A DNA stretch of 64,000 nucleotides. It comes from Hymenobacter telluris (GTDB lineage Bacteria; Bacteroidota; Bacteroidia; Cytophagales; Hymenobacteraceae). The notes under the pieces are model-generated. The model did no database searches. It was not told the DNA's origin and saw only the letters and a program-made list of their open reading frames with translations. Where the stretch lies: contig NZ_JAFLQZ010000005.1 of the NCBI RefSeq assembly GCF_017313265.1, positions 186,001 through 250,000 of the forward strand, given 5' to 3'. Position 1 is the stretch's first letter. Each line of letters opens with the position of its first letter. This document shows, one piece after another, positions 16,143 through 25,202 of this stretch. A program made the position numbers and the translations under genes.

Positions 16143-17810
16143 CTACTCCACCAGCACGCCAATGTAGTAGTTCTGGGTGTCCACTTCCAGATTGTCTTTG
16201 GTGAGGCCGGACACGGTGAGCGGCTGGAAAGCGGTAGTGAGCGGCAGCGTTACGTACTCGCCGCCTTTCACCCGTAGCCGGATGGGCAAATCGAAGCCGG
16301 GCACGTTGGAAATCCAATGGGCTAATGCCTTCCCATCCTCGAAGCGCACTTCCAGCGTGGCGAGGGCCGTGTGGCGCAGGTATTGGTCGAAAACAGGCGT
16401 GAGGTTGTGGCCGATTTGCTGGCTGAGGTAACCCACAATCTGCTCGGTGGTGACGGTTTGGTGGTAGAACGTTTTGTTGAGGCCGCGCAGGATGTCGCGC
16501 CACTTGGCATCATCGGGCACGTAGGCGGTGCGCACCATGTTGAGCAGGTTGCTGCCCTTGTCGTACATGTCGCCGGAGCCTTCCTGGTTTACGCCGTAGG
16601 GCCCTATAATGGGGCCGGTGTTGCGGATGTTGCGCCGCTGCCCGTGGATGTACTCCTGCCCCGCCTGCTTGCCAAACTGGCTTTCCACAAACAGCGCCTC
16701 CGAGTAGCAGGTGAAGCTTTCGTGCACCCACATATCGGCAATGTCCTTGCTGGTGATGTTGTTACCGAACCACTCGTGGCCGCTTTCGTGGATGACAATG
16801 AAGTCCCACTTGCTGCCCCAGCCGGTGTTGGAGCGGTCCTGGCCGAGGTAGCCGTTCTGGTATTTGTTGCCGTACGCCACGGCGCTTTGGTGCTCCATGC
16901 CCAGGTGCGGCGCGTCCACCAGCTTGTAGCCGTCCTTGTAAAACGGATAGGGCCCGAACCAGCTTTCCATGCTCTTGAGCATGGGCGGCACGTTGGCAGC
17001 GAAATGCGTTTTGGCTTTCGCTAGGTTTTCGGGCAGCACCCAATAGTCGATGGTCAGCGGGCCCGCCTCCCCGGCGTAGGTGCCGCCGCTGAAGTGCTGG
17101 TAGTCGCCCACGTTCAGGGCCACATCGTAATTGTTGATGGGGTTGCTTACAAACCAGTCGAAGCGAGTATAGCCGCCTTTTACCGCTGTGGTTTTGCGCA
17201 GCCGCCCGTTCGACACGTCCTTGAGGCCTTTCGGCACTGCAATGCTGATGAGCATGCTGTCCACCTCATCGGCTTGGTGGTCTTTGGTGGGCCACCAGAT
17301 GCTAGCGCCCACTCCCTGGCAAGCCGACGCTACCCACGGCTTGCCCGCCGCATCGTTGGTGAACACCAGCCCCCCATCCCAGGGCGCGTGCTTGGCTACT
17401 GTGGGCTGGCCCGAGTAAAACACCGTGAAGGCCGCTCTGCTGCCTTGCCGGATAGGCTGCGGAAACGTGACGAATACGGCATTGGCCTCCCGCGTAAACG
17501 GCACCGATTTGCCCTGGTACTCTACCTTGTCCACTTTCAGGTTGGCGAAAAGGTCGAATTGCAGTCGGGTGAAATCCTGGGTGGCGGTGAAACCGAAGAG
17601 GTTGGAGCCGCTAAGGGCTTTCCGGTCGATATCAAGCTTTACATCCAGATGGTAATAGTTAATATCGTAGCAGGTGCGCAGCGGCGTGAGGCTGCCCCGC
17701 AGCGAGTCGGCGCGGGAGAAGCCGGGTTTGGGCTGCAGGAGTTGGGCCGTAGCCCGCTGGCCGTAAGAAGCTCCCAGAAGCACAGCAAGCAGAAATAGAA
17801 GGCGCATCAT
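16143..17810 (-). CDS. M1-family metallopeptidase (secreted)
   Basis: The protein of about 555 residues starts at MMRLLFLLAVLLGASYGQ, a Sec signal. It has the M1 exopeptidase-like GMEHQSAVAYGN segment and the zinc site HESGH (around residue 340), with the downstream Glu in WVHESFTCYSEAL 18 residues on. A C-terminal region after about 480 would be the peptidase tail. The length is short for full aminopeptidase N (over 800), as in many secreted Bacteroidota M1 proteins. Either of the two adjacent Met codons may be used. Confidence 0.92.
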   Translation of the reverse strand: MMRLLFLLAVLLGASYGQRATAQLLQPKPGFSRADSLRGSLTPLRTCYDINYYHLDVKLDIDRKALSGSNLFGFTATQDFTRLQFDLFANLKVDKVEYQGKSVPFTREANAVFVTFPQPIRQGSRAAFTVFYSGQPTVAKHAPWDGGLVFTNDAAGKPWVASACQGVGASIWWPTKDHQADEVDSMLISIAVPKGLKDVSNGRLRKTTAVKGGYTRFDWFVSNPINNYDVALNVGDYQHFSGGTYAGEAGPLTIDYWVLPENLAKAKTHFAANVPPMLKSMESWFGPYPFYKDGYKLVDAPHLGMEHQSAVAYGNKYQNGYLGQDRSNTGWGSKWDFIVIHESGHEWFGNNITSKDIADMWVHESFTCYSEALFVESQFGKQAGQEYIHGQRRNIRNTGPIIGPYGVNQEGSGDMYDKGSNLLNMVRTAYVPDDAKWRDILRGLNKTFYHQTVTTEQIVGYLSQQIGHNLTPVFDQYLRHTALATLEVRFEDGKALAHWISNVPGFDLPIRLRVKGGEYVTLPLTTAFQPLTVSGLTKDNLEVDTQNYYIGVLVE

Positions 17811-18018
17811 AAACGAAAAGGCAAAGCGAAACCCAAAGATGAGACGAAGCATAGACTCTGACACACTCCTAACGTTGCGCTTTCACTAATTTACCTGCAC
17901 AGGCTTCTGAAGATAACCCCTGGCACACTGTAGCCTTTGTTGTCTACCAAGGGTGGGCATAGCATAGGGCCCGGCAGCACACCTTACCCACCAGAAACCT
18001 ATGCTAGCTCAAAAAACA

Positions 18019-18053
18019 AAAAGCTCCCTTTCCGTGCCGGAAAAGAAGCTTTT
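18019..18053 (-). terminator. Terminator of the 18078-18515 gene
   Basis: A two-part stem (AAAAGCT with AGCTTTT, and TTTCCG with CGGAAA) lies 25 bp past the stop of the minus-strand roadblock-like gene. The minus-strand right side carries a short T-run. Confidence 0.6.
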
Positions 18054-18077
18054 CTATTATAAGCTACTCTGAAACTG

Positions 18078-18515
18078 CTACCTCCCAAGCTGGCCTACCT
18101 GCTCCCGCAACACAGCGCGGGCAATACCGAGGTTGGTGCTTTGGGTGGCTACTACCAGATAAATAAAGCGGGAGCCATCGGGGGTGAGCTGTAGCAAGTG
18201 CAACTGGCTGGACAGCGTGATAAGAATATCGTCGAGATGTTCGTCGGTCAACTTCAGGGCAGTCATGGCCTTCTGCTTGAGCTTCACTACTTCCGCATTG
18301 AACGATGCAGCGGTACTGGGCTCAATGGCGGCGGTGGCATGAGCGGCCAGGCTAGCGCCCGACGTTACGTCTACCACTGCTACCGCCAACAGCTCAGGCA
18401 ATTCGGCCAACACCTGCTGCACCACCTGGGCAGCCAGTGGATCGGGGGCAATAGGTTGAGTGGAGGACGGTTTAGGCTGACGCGACGCTTTTCTACGATA
18501 CGATTTCGGTTTCAC
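18078..18515 (-). CDS. Roadblock/LC7-like protein, paralog 1
   Basis: The 145-residue protein has a basic N-terminal tail followed by a fold resembling roadblock/LC7 (MglB-like). Landmarks are PELLAVAVVDVTSGASLAAHA, the central helix AEVVKLKQKAMTALKL, ILITLSSQLHLLQL and the closing FIYLVVATQSTNLGIARAVLR. It is paralogous to the proteins at 19322-19771 and 20023-20403. Roadblock proteins often act as GAPs or scaffolds for Ras-like GTPases; no MglA is in the window, so the partner is unknown. The assignment is from pattern, not alignment. Confidence 0.6.
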   Translation of the reverse strand: MKPKSYRRKASRQPKPSSTQPIAPDPLAAQVVQQVLAELPELLAVAVVDVTSGASLAAHATAAIEPSTAASFNAEVVKLKQKAMTALKLTDEHLDDILITLSSQLHLLQLTPDGSRFIYLVVATQSTNLGIARAVLREQVGQLGR

Positions 18516-18553
18516 ACAAGCTAGCTCTACTTAAATACTCTAACCCCTCGTGC

Positions 18554-19249
18554 CTAGAACTGCCACCAATGACGCTTCTGCTTTGCCTGCGGCAATAGGG
18601 TTACGGTGGTGGTAGTGCTGCCTTTCACGGTCAGTTCCTCGTCTTGGTAGCCACCATAGCCATATTTGAGGGTGCTGGTGCCAGCCGGAACGTGCATTAC
18701 GTATTCGCCATCGGCATTCGTGGACACACCACGGCCGCTGCCTGGGTGCAATACGGTAGCGCCTACCAACGGAGCACCCTCTTCGTTGAGGATACGGCCA
18801 CGGACAGAAATCATGCGCATAGAAGAGGCAGCAGTTGCGGCCGTAGCAGCTTCAGCCGACTCCAGAGCAGCCGGGGCAGCAGCAAGCGTTTCGGTAGGTA
18901 CGCTTTCGGTTGGCACCCGCTCAGTTGGCATTTTGGTGCCCGCGAATACCATTGTGCACAACAAGGCCGTGGCGGCTACAATGGTGGTAGACCGACGACG
19001 GAAGCGCACGGGTTCAGCCCGGATGTATTGTACCTGCTTTTGTACCCAGGTTGGCGCCACTACTGCTTCGGCGGTGTGTAGTTCCTGCCAGCGGTTGAGG
19101 GTATCGTGCGCTTGGTCAGCATCCCGACCCAGGTATTTTTCCACTGCCTGTGCCGACGACCGGCTCAGGTCGCCATTCAAATAAGCATCCCGGTATACTG
19201 GCAACAGTTCGCCAGTTTGCGGATCGAAAGGAGAAGCCGTCAATTTCAT
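18554..19249 (-). CDS. Membrane protein with carboxypeptidase-regulatory domain
   Basis: The 231-residue protein has a cytoplasmic N-terminal helical part (AYLNGDLSRSSAQAVEKYLG) and one membrane span (residues about 87-103, TTIVAATALLCTMVFAG). A Thr/Ala/Glu-rich segment follows, then a CarboxypepD_reg-like domain with GRILNEEGAPLVGATVLHP, DGEYVMHVPAG and LKYGYGGYQDEELTVKG. The N-terminal portion is reminiscent of an anti-sigma factor region but has no zinc motif. It lies between two roadblock paralogs on the same strand, so it may be part of the same module. Confidence 0.7.
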   Translation of the reverse strand: MKLTASPFDPQTGELLPVYRDAYLNGDLSRSSAQAVEKYLGRDADQAHDTLNRWQELHTAEAVVAPTWVQKQVQYIRAEPVRFRRRSTTIVAATALLCTMVFAGTKMPTERVPTESVPTETLAAAPAALESAEAATAATAASSMRMISVRGRILNEEGAPLVGATVLHPGSGRGVSTNADGEYVMHVPAGTSTLKYGYGGYQDEELTVKGSTTTTVTLLPQAKQKRHWWQF

Positions 19250-19321
19250 ACGCGTAAAGGATTTTGAGTGAGAAGGGAAGAAATAGTATGTATTACTTAG
19301 GAAGAAGTGTCTGAGACGGCC

Positions 19322-19771
19322 TTAGTCGGGTAGCTCACAGGAGCGAATCACGGAGCGGGCAATTCCCAGATTGGTGTCGCGGCAATCAACCACGGTGTAG
19401 AGAAAGCGCTGACCATCAGCAAGCAACCATAGCAAATGCAACTGGTTGCTGAGCGTAATCAGGATTTCCGATAGCTGCTCGTCGGCCGGGAGGCCAAGTG
19501 CCTGCATAGCACGGCGCTGCTGCCGAACTACCTCGGCGTTGAAATCCAGTACTTTCCCCACGTTGAATTCGCGGGAGGTGGTATAAGTAGCCAGGGCTTG
19601 TCCTGATTCTACATCTACCACGGCGGCGCCCAGCAGTTCGGGCAAACCAGTGATAACGCGTTGCAGCAGTTGCTCGGCTACAATGGCATCCGGCCCCGAA
19701 CTTGTAGGTACTATTTTATTGACTGCGGGTCCCGTGAGGGTTTGTAGCCGCTGAAGAAAAGCTATTGGCAT
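19322..19771 (-). CDS. Roadblock/LC7-like protein, paralog 2
   Basis: The 149-residue protein has a core similar to the one at 18078-18515: PELLGAAVVDVESGQALAT, AEVVRQQRRAMQALGLP, EILITLSNQLHLLWLL and LYTVVDCRDTNLGIARSVI. Two paralogs have a NLGIAR motif at the same place. It has an N-terminal extension of about 40 residues with KIVPTSSGPD. No catalytic motif is visible. Confidence 0.6.
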   Translation of the reverse strand: MPIAFLQRLQTLTGPAVNKIVPTSSGPDAIVAEQLLQRVITGLPELLGAAVVDVESGQALATYTTSREFNVGKVLDFNAEVVRQQRRAMQALGLPADEQLSEILITLSNQLHLLWLLADGQRFLYTVVDCRDTNLGIARSVIRSCELPD

Positions 19772-19858
19772 GACAGCCTATGATTTACGTGGGCACTCCG
19801 GGCACCCTACGATAGGCAACTACTTATATTCAACTCAGGCCGTGAGCTGAACCTTGAT

Positions 19859-19912
19859 GCTCTGCACGTTGCCTCCACGCATAATAGATTGATGGATTAC
19901 AACGTGCAGAGC
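19859..19912. repeat. Inverted repeat in the roadblock cluster
   Basis: GCTCTGCACGTTG (19859-19871) is perfectly inverted as CAACGTGCAGAGC (19900-19912), with a 28-base spacer. A second inverted pair, CTTCTTGC (19925-19932) and GCAAGAAG (19951-19958), follows immediately. There is no T-tract, so it is not a typical terminator. Confidence 0.55.
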
Positions 19913-20022
19913 GGCATCAGAGGCCTTCTTGCTTGCTGGATACACTAGAGGCAAGAAGCAGCCAGATGCTTTATAGAGGATTCACAATCAATACGTTGTA
20001 GCGTATAGTTTGCGCCAGATAG

Positions 20023-20403
20023 CTAGTTGAGCTGGCTGGCGTGGGTGCGCAGTACTTCGCGGGCAATGGCCAGGTTGGTATCGCGCGAATTCACGGCCAG
20101 ATAGATAAACTTGGTACCGTTGTCGTTGAGCTTCAGCAAGTGAATCTGGTTGGACAGGGTGATGAGAATGTCCTGAATGGTTTCACCGGTTAGCTTGAGG
20201 GCCGCCATGGCCTTTTGCTTTTGCTTTACCACTTCGGTGTTGTAAGCGGCGGCGGTATCGGGATTAAGGGAAGGCGAGTTGGAGTGCGAAGCCAGGCTCA
20301 TGCCCGAGTTGGCATCAACAACCGCAACTGCTACTAGGCTTGGCAAATCGTTAATAACGTCTTGCACTACTTTGCCTGCGGGGTTGCTCACTGAATAAGC
20401 CAT
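20023..20403 (-). CDS. Roadblock/LC7-like protein, paralog 3
   Basis: The 126-residue core-only form (MAYSVSNPAGKVVQDVINDL) has the same landmarks as the paralogs: LVAVAVVDANSGMSLASHS, TEVVKQKQKAMAALKL, ILITLSNQIHLLKL, FIYLAVNSRDTNLAIAREV. Its promoter region holds two FNR/Crp-type boxes. It is the first of three genes in the same orientation after the Crp/Fnr gene. Confidence 0.62.
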   Translation of the reverse strand: MAYSVSNPAGKVVQDVINDLPSLVAVAVVDANSGMSLASHSNSPSLNPDTAAAYNTEVVKQKQKAMAALKLTGETIQDILITLSNQIHLLKLNDNGTKFIYLAVNSRDTNLAIAREVLRTHASQLN

Positions 20404-20741
20404 GATACGGATACTTGTAAGAAAAAAGGAGGAGAACTAAAAAAAACCAGTAGGCAGCTAATTGTCGTATTTCCGGAAGCACGGTATCAGTCCACGCGTT
20501 GACTAATTATCCCGAGCAGCGCTTGCTAGTAATAAGACTATTGCGAGGTGTTCATTTTATAATACACGCCATTGAAGTAGCTTACCCTACTATACAAATG
20601 TCATTTATTACTTGGTATCACGAAATGATTGTAATCAGATTCAAAAATGATTGTAATCAAACTTTTCCCACGCTCAATGACTTGGGAATCATTATGAGAA
20701 TTGTTTAGTGCAATTTTTTACCGTAATGATGCCTATAAAAC
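20404..20741. other. AT-rich promoter region of roadblock paralog 3
   Basis: About 340 bp upstream of the 20023-20403 gene are AT-rich and contain the two TGATTGTAATCA boxes (20626-20659). No convincing gene is seen; a short forward frame at 20499-20708 (69 codons) lacks features. Confidence 0.5.
20626..20659. promoter_or_regulatory. Twin FNR/Crp-type boxes
   Basis: TGATTGTAATCA occurs at 20626-20637 and again at 20648-20659, 22 bp centre to centre, two helical turns. Each matches the FNR/Crp core TGAT-N4-ATCA. They lie about 230 bp upstream of roadblock paralog 3 and beside the gene for a Crp/Fnr regulator. Confidence 0.6.
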
Positions 20742-20790
20742 AAAATAGAAGGCGCCGAAGCGAAAAATCTGCTTTGGAGCCTTCTATTTT
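20742..20790 (-). terminator. Terminator of the Crp/Fnr gene
   Basis: A 20-bp stem (AAAATAGAAGGCGCCGAAGC with its near-complement, 18 of 20 matched) ends in a T-tract on the minus strand, 21 bp past the Crp/Fnr stop. Confidence 0.85.
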
Positions 20791-20811
20791 AGCACTATTT
20801 CCATAATTACC

Positions 20812-21522
20812 TCAACCATGCATTTCAGATATTTTTTGCAGCTTTTCGAGGTTGAGTACAGTAATTCGGCTTCCTCTGGTTGCTACTAATCCTTCGTCGC
20901 GGAAGTCCGACAGCAGACGGCTGGCCGTTTCCTTGGCGGTGCCCATGAGGGCAGCTAGGTCTTCGCGCGAAATCGGGATGCTGAACGTTTCTGGAGTAGC
21001 TGGCTGAAAGAAATGATAGAGCTGCACCAGCGCCTCGGCCAGCCGTCCACGCACGGGCTTGTAAGCTACGTGCAGCATGTGCTTTTCGGCGTCGCCAAGA
21101 GCCGCCGATAACAAGTACATCAACGCGTGCGAGAACTGCGAGTTTTGGGCAATGATGCTGAAGAAATCGGAACGAGGTACCATGCACACAACACAGTCGG
21201 TGAGGGCAACCGCCGATGAGCAGTGGTTGCTGGTAGCCGTTAGCGCCTGAAACCCGAGCACGTCGCCTTCTTTGCGCAGCTTCACAATCTGCTCTTTCCC
21301 TTCGCTGTTCTGCTTGGATACTTTCACCTTCCCTTGGTTGATGCAGTAAAGCCCAGCAGGACTATTGCCTTCCTGATAAATCACCTGGCCCCGCTGATAC
21401 TGCTGCGAAACCTTACTGCCGGAAATGTGCGCTATTTCACTGACTTGGCAGGTACCCAGCAAGGAATGCCGCAGATACGGGCAGTTCTGACAACTGGTCG
21501 GTGCTGACGACATGAGAGCCAT
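20812..21522 (-). CDS. Crp/Fnr-family transcriptional regulator
   Basis: The 236-residue protein has an N-terminal Cys cluster (CQNCPYLRHSLLGTC) and a cyclic-nucleotide-binding-like domain (YQRGQVIYQEGNSPAGLYCI, KLRKEGDVLGF). The C-terminal HTH is ISREDLAALMGTAKETASRL followed by LLSDFRDEGLV. The Cys set may hold an iron-sulfur cluster or sense redox, but the spacing (CxxC, then C) is not classical FNR. The start is uncertain between MALMSS and the second Met. Confidence 0.92.
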   Translation of the reverse strand: MALMSSAPTSCQNCPYLRHSLLGTCQVSEIAHISGSKVSQQYQRGQVIYQEGNSPAGLYCINQGKVKVSKQNSEGKEQIVKLRKEGDVLGFQALTATSNHCSSAVALTDCVVCMVPRSDFFSIIAQNSQFSHALMYLLSAALGDAEKHMLHVAYKPVRGRLAEALVQLYHFFQPATPETFSIPISREDLAALMGTAKETASRLLSDFRDEGLVATRGSRITVLNLEKLQKISEMHG

Positions 21523-22294
21523 ATACCTTTTGTAATTAACCGAAGCAAGTGCCTCGTACTCAGTTCAAGTGCTAGTAAAGTGCTTTGAAGGAACGTATTG
21601 CGTTGCTATCTGTCTGCGCAGTGTGCGACGAACTGGCGTTGTTGCAGATGCTACAAAGTATTTATCAATCCATTCGCCTCCTCCCTGACACGCAAAAATA
21701 CAAATTAATTTATTTAACCAGATTTTAATTAACAAGATTCAAAAGCCCTTACAAAACCCTAAATCCCCTTTAATTCCTTTACACGTGCTATACCGTTCCC
21801 ATATTGAAATTAATTTTCTACAAATAAGACAAACACTAGCAAACTCACTTATTCGCGAAAACAAATGCATTTACTTAAGCCGGAGTTGCCCAGGTTAATA
21901 CACGTTGCACCCAAACTGTAGGCCGTCTACTATGCTAGAGCGGTTTTAGAGGTAGGGGCGCGGCTTGCCCTCGTCCGTCGTCGAACGGAATCGGTGAAAA
22001 GGCGCCGGCGAAGGGGTGGGGCCAGCCCCACTCCTACCGCGTGCAACCTGTACCTGGCATAGCTAGCCAGAGAGCTAACGCCAACGCTCCATTCTTGCAG
22101 GTACAAGCAGCGTGTTTCAGACGGTTACCCTATTCTACTTGGCTAGTTGCTTCCGGGCGCTGGGTTTGCTCAACACCTTACCAACGAAACTCTGAACTGG
22201 TGAGTGGCACGCACTATAGTTTTGAAATTTGTGCTTGGTAGCGCCAGAACTTACCAGCGCCTCTTTTCGAGGTGAGCACCGTTACTTTCGTAGC
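21523..22294. other. Long intergenic region with an imperfect inverted repeat
   Basis: About 770 bp between divergent genes. The left 350 bp are AT-rich. An imperfect inverted repeat spans about 21949-22041: GGTAGGGGCG on the left and CCCCACTCCTACC on the right, with a smaller stem GGGGTGGGGC/GCCCCACTCC inside. It resembles dispersed REP-type elements. No gene is evident. Confidence 0.5.
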
Positions 22295-25039
22295 ATGCAT
22301 GTTCCTTTCCATTTTTCCACTTGCTTCTTGCTTACGCTTGGCCTGCTCGGCGCCTGTCAGATGTCAAAACCATCCTCTTCTCCCACTACGGATACCACCC
22401 CAGCTACTACCACTCCCGTGTGGCAGTCAACTGCCTACTCGCTCTACCGGGACAGTATAGTGCAAGGCAAGCACACGGCACGGGCGGTATCACGCCACGA
22501 ATTGACTTCTGATTACCAAAGTCCGGCCAACGAGTTCCAAAGCCCGCAGGTGAGTTTCAAGTTCAGTGTCAATGGCAAGGACAATGAAATGCCGCCTGGC
22601 CAAGACCACGTAGTTCTAGCCTTGCCGCAAGCCGATGGCGCCACCCAGGAAACGCCGGTTATTGTGTTTGGCAAACAGTACGTAGACCGCACTCCGGTGC
22701 CAGCCACTACTTACCTCTCTCCCAATACGCCTCTCAAAATCAGGCTGGATATGCGGCCGGTGCTGGCGGCGTTTCAGCAGCAGGGCTTCTATACCTTATA
22801 TAATGGGCAGAAACTCTACAAAGATGATTTTAAGCAGGTGTTTGTGGCCGGCAATACCGCGCCGCTAAGCTGGGATTTCGACAACCTGATTAATAAGCCG
22901 CAACTAGAACTGAAAGACCCCAACGGCGACGGTATCTACGAAACGACGGTGGTGCTCCATGCGCATTCCGATGTAAAAACCACCGCCGGCCAGTGGAAGC
23001 AGACCTTCGATGTATCAGGGTTTCCGCACGTCACTTCCGACTACCCGCTGCTGGACGCGCTGTACAACCTGGCGCTGGAAGAAGCCAAGCGGGCCGTAGA
23101 GCCTGACGGCACGTTCCGGACCGGCCAAGAGTGGGCGGGCGTCTGGACCCGCGACATTAGCTACAGCATTATTTTGGCGCAGGCGCTTTTGCAGCCGGAA
23201 GCAGCCAAAACCAGCTTGCTACGCAAGGTTACACCCGAGGGCCGTATCGTGCAGGACACGGGCACCGGCGGCGCCTACCCTTGCTCCACCGACCGGATTG
23301 TGTGGGCTGTGGCCGCCTGGGAAATCTATAAGGTTACCGGCGACAACGACTGGCTACGCAAGGTGTACCCTATTGTCAAGCAGTCCATCGAAGACGACGA
23401 GCAAGTAGCCTATAACGCCGCTACTGGCTTGGTCCGGGGCGAGTCGTCGTTTCTGGACTGGCGCGAACAGACCTATCCGAAATGGATGCAGCCCGCGGAC
23501 ATCTACCAAAGCGAGGCGCTAGGAACTAATGCCGTTCATTTCCAGGGCAACGTGGTGCTGGCTGCAATGGCTGAGCAGCTAGGGCAGCCCACCGTAGCCC
23601 AGGAAGCTACCGAACGTGCCCAACGCATCAAGGCAGGCATCAACGACCAGCTGTGGCTGCCCGACAGAGGCTACTACGGCCAGTACCGCTACGGCCGCAT
23701 GTTCCAGCAGATTTCGCCGAAGTCGGAAGCTTTGGGTGAGGCATTAGCAGTGCTGTTTGGAGTGGCTGATGCCGAGCGTGCCCGCACGGTGGTAGCCCGC
23801 ACGCCGGTTATGGATTACGGCATTCCGTGCATCTACCCTCAGATTCCGGGCATTCCGCCGTACCACAACAACGCAGTGTGGCCCTTCGTGCAGAGCTATT
23901 GGGGGCTGGCGGCCGCTAAAGCAGGCAACGAAACGGCGTTTATGGAAAGCCTGGCAGCCGTGGCTCGGCCAGCGGCGTTGTTTCTGACCGACAAAGAAAA
24001 CTTTGTAGCCAGCAACGGCGACTTTGCCGGTACGCAAGTGAACAGCAGCGTAATGCTCTGGAGCCTCTCGGGAGCATTGGCTCTCACCTACAAAGGCCTG
24101 TTCGGTATCGATTTTCAGGTTGACCGCCTTGCGTTTCGGCCCTTTGTGCCCCAAGCATTGCAAGGCCAGCGCAAGCTCACCGGGTTCAACTACCGCGGGG
24201 CCGTGCTGAACGTGGAAATGCACGGCTTCGGCAACACCATTCGCAGCATCACAATGGATGGGCAGCCGCTACCTGATGCCGCCGTGCCAGCTACCCTCAC
24301 CGGCACGCATACTATCCGCATCGAGCTAAGCAACCAAGTGCCGGCTGCGGCTTCCCAAAACAAGGTGGCTCACCATGTGGCCCCCACGACGCCGACCGTC
24401 AGGTACTCTGCCGGCCGCTTAACCTGGGCGGCGGTGGAAGGCGCCAAGGCCTATCAGGTCCTGCGCAACGGTCAGTTTGCGGGCCGCACCACCGATACCC
24501 ACTTCTCGATTCCTGCTACGGCCGGCTACACTGAATACCAGGTAATGGCCATTGATACGCAGGGCTTCGAAAGTTTTGCCAGTGAGCCACTCCCTATAGA
24601 AGTGGAAAAATTCAGCCGCAACTTCAAGTTGGAAGCTACTACCGGCAGGTCGGCCAGGCCATACAACGGCTATATGGGGCAGGGCTTCGTGGAAACCAGC
24701 ACTACAATTAACAAAACCATTGCTGTCCGCGTGACCGTGCCTGCTACCGGCCTATATGCCGTGGACTTCCGCTACGCCAATGGCAACGGCCCAATCAATA
24801 CCAGCAACAAGTGTGCAATTCGGACCCTGCGTAAAGGCCAGCAGTTTCTAGGTACGGTGGTCATGCCGCAGCGTGGTGTAGAGGAATGGTCGGATTGGGG
24901 CTTCACTAACCCAGTGCTGGTTCAGCTAGAAAAAGGCACTTACCCACTGACTCTCAGCCTCGAAGCCACCAATACCAACATGAATGGCGAGGTCAACCAA
25001 GCTATGCTCGACTATCTGCGGCTAACTAAGGTCCACTAA
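22295..25039 (+). CDS. Six-hairpin glycosidase lipoprotein with CBM-like C-terminus
   Basis: The 914-residue protein starts at MHVPFHFSTCFLLTLGLLGAC; the lipobox Cys ends that string. Residues about 250-650 form the alpha/alpha six-hairpin glycosidase fold (EWAGVWTRDISYSIILAQAL, GAYPCSTDRIVWAVAAWEIY, NAVWPFVQSYWGLAAAKAG). The active-site acids cannot be fixed by eye. About 700-790 resembles fibronectin type III (RLTWAAVEGAKAYQVLRNG), and the last 130 residues resemble a CBM6/35 module. The likely role is hydrolysis of an extracellular oligo- or polysaccharide; the linkage is unknown. There is no SusC/D pair beside it. Confidence 0.8.
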   Translation: MHVPFHFSTCFLLTLGLLGACQMSKPSSSPTTDTTPATTTPVWQSTAYSLYRDSIVQGKHTARAVSRHELTSDYQSPANEFQSPQVSFKFSVNGKDNEMPPGQDHVVLALPQADGATQETPVIVFGKQYVDRTPVPATTYLSPNTPLKIRLDMRPVLAAFQQQGFYTLYNGQKLYKDDFKQVFVAGNTAPLSWDFDNLINKPQLELKDPNGDGIYETTVVLHAHSDVKTTAGQWKQTFDVSGFPHVTSDYPLLDALYNLALEEAKRAVEPDGTFRTGQEWAGVWTRDISYSIILAQALLQPEAAKTSLLRKVTPEGRIVQDTGTGGAYPCSTDRIVWAVAAWEIYKVTGDNDWLRKVYPIVKQSIEDDEQVAYNAATGLVRGESSFLDWREQTYPKWMQPADIYQSEALGTNAVHFQGNVVLAAMAEQLGQPTVAQEATERAQRIKAGINDQLWLPDRGYYGQYRYGRMFQQISPKSEALGEALAVLFGVADAERARTVVARTPVMDYGIPCIYPQIPGIPPYHNNAVWPFVQSYWGLAAAKAGNETAFMESLAAVARPAALFLTDKENFVASNGDFAGTQVNSSVMLWSLSGALALTYKGLFGIDFQVDRLAFRPFVPQALQGQRKLTGFNYRGAVLNVEMHGFGNTIRSITMDGQPLPDAAVPATLTGTHTIRIELSNQVPAAASQNKVAHHVAPTTPTVRYSAGRLTWAAVEGAKAYQVLRNGQFAGRTTDTHFSIPATAGYTEYQVMAIDTQGFESFASEPLPIEVEKFSRNFKLEATTGRSARPYNGYMGQGFVETSTTINKTIAVRVTVPATGLYAVDFRYANGNGPINTSNKCAIRTLRKGQQFLGTVVMPQRGVEEWSDWGFTNPVLVQLEKGTYPLTLSLEATNTNMNGEVNQAMLDYLRLTKVH

Positions 25040-25202
25040 GGCTCCCCATAGATTTTAAACATTCCAATGACATAGTGCTTTGACAGTGCTAAAATGCAAC
25101 TTCAATTGTATTGTAAAATTTCTATAATGAATTGTTAGCGAAACCACGGCAACCTGCGTAAATTCGCTACGTATCAGTTACCCCACTACACAACTACCGG
25201 CC

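Noticed and set aside
18078..20403. MglA/MglB polarity system
   Set aside because: Only MglB-like (roadblock) proteins are present; no GTPase with P-loop motif is seen nearby.
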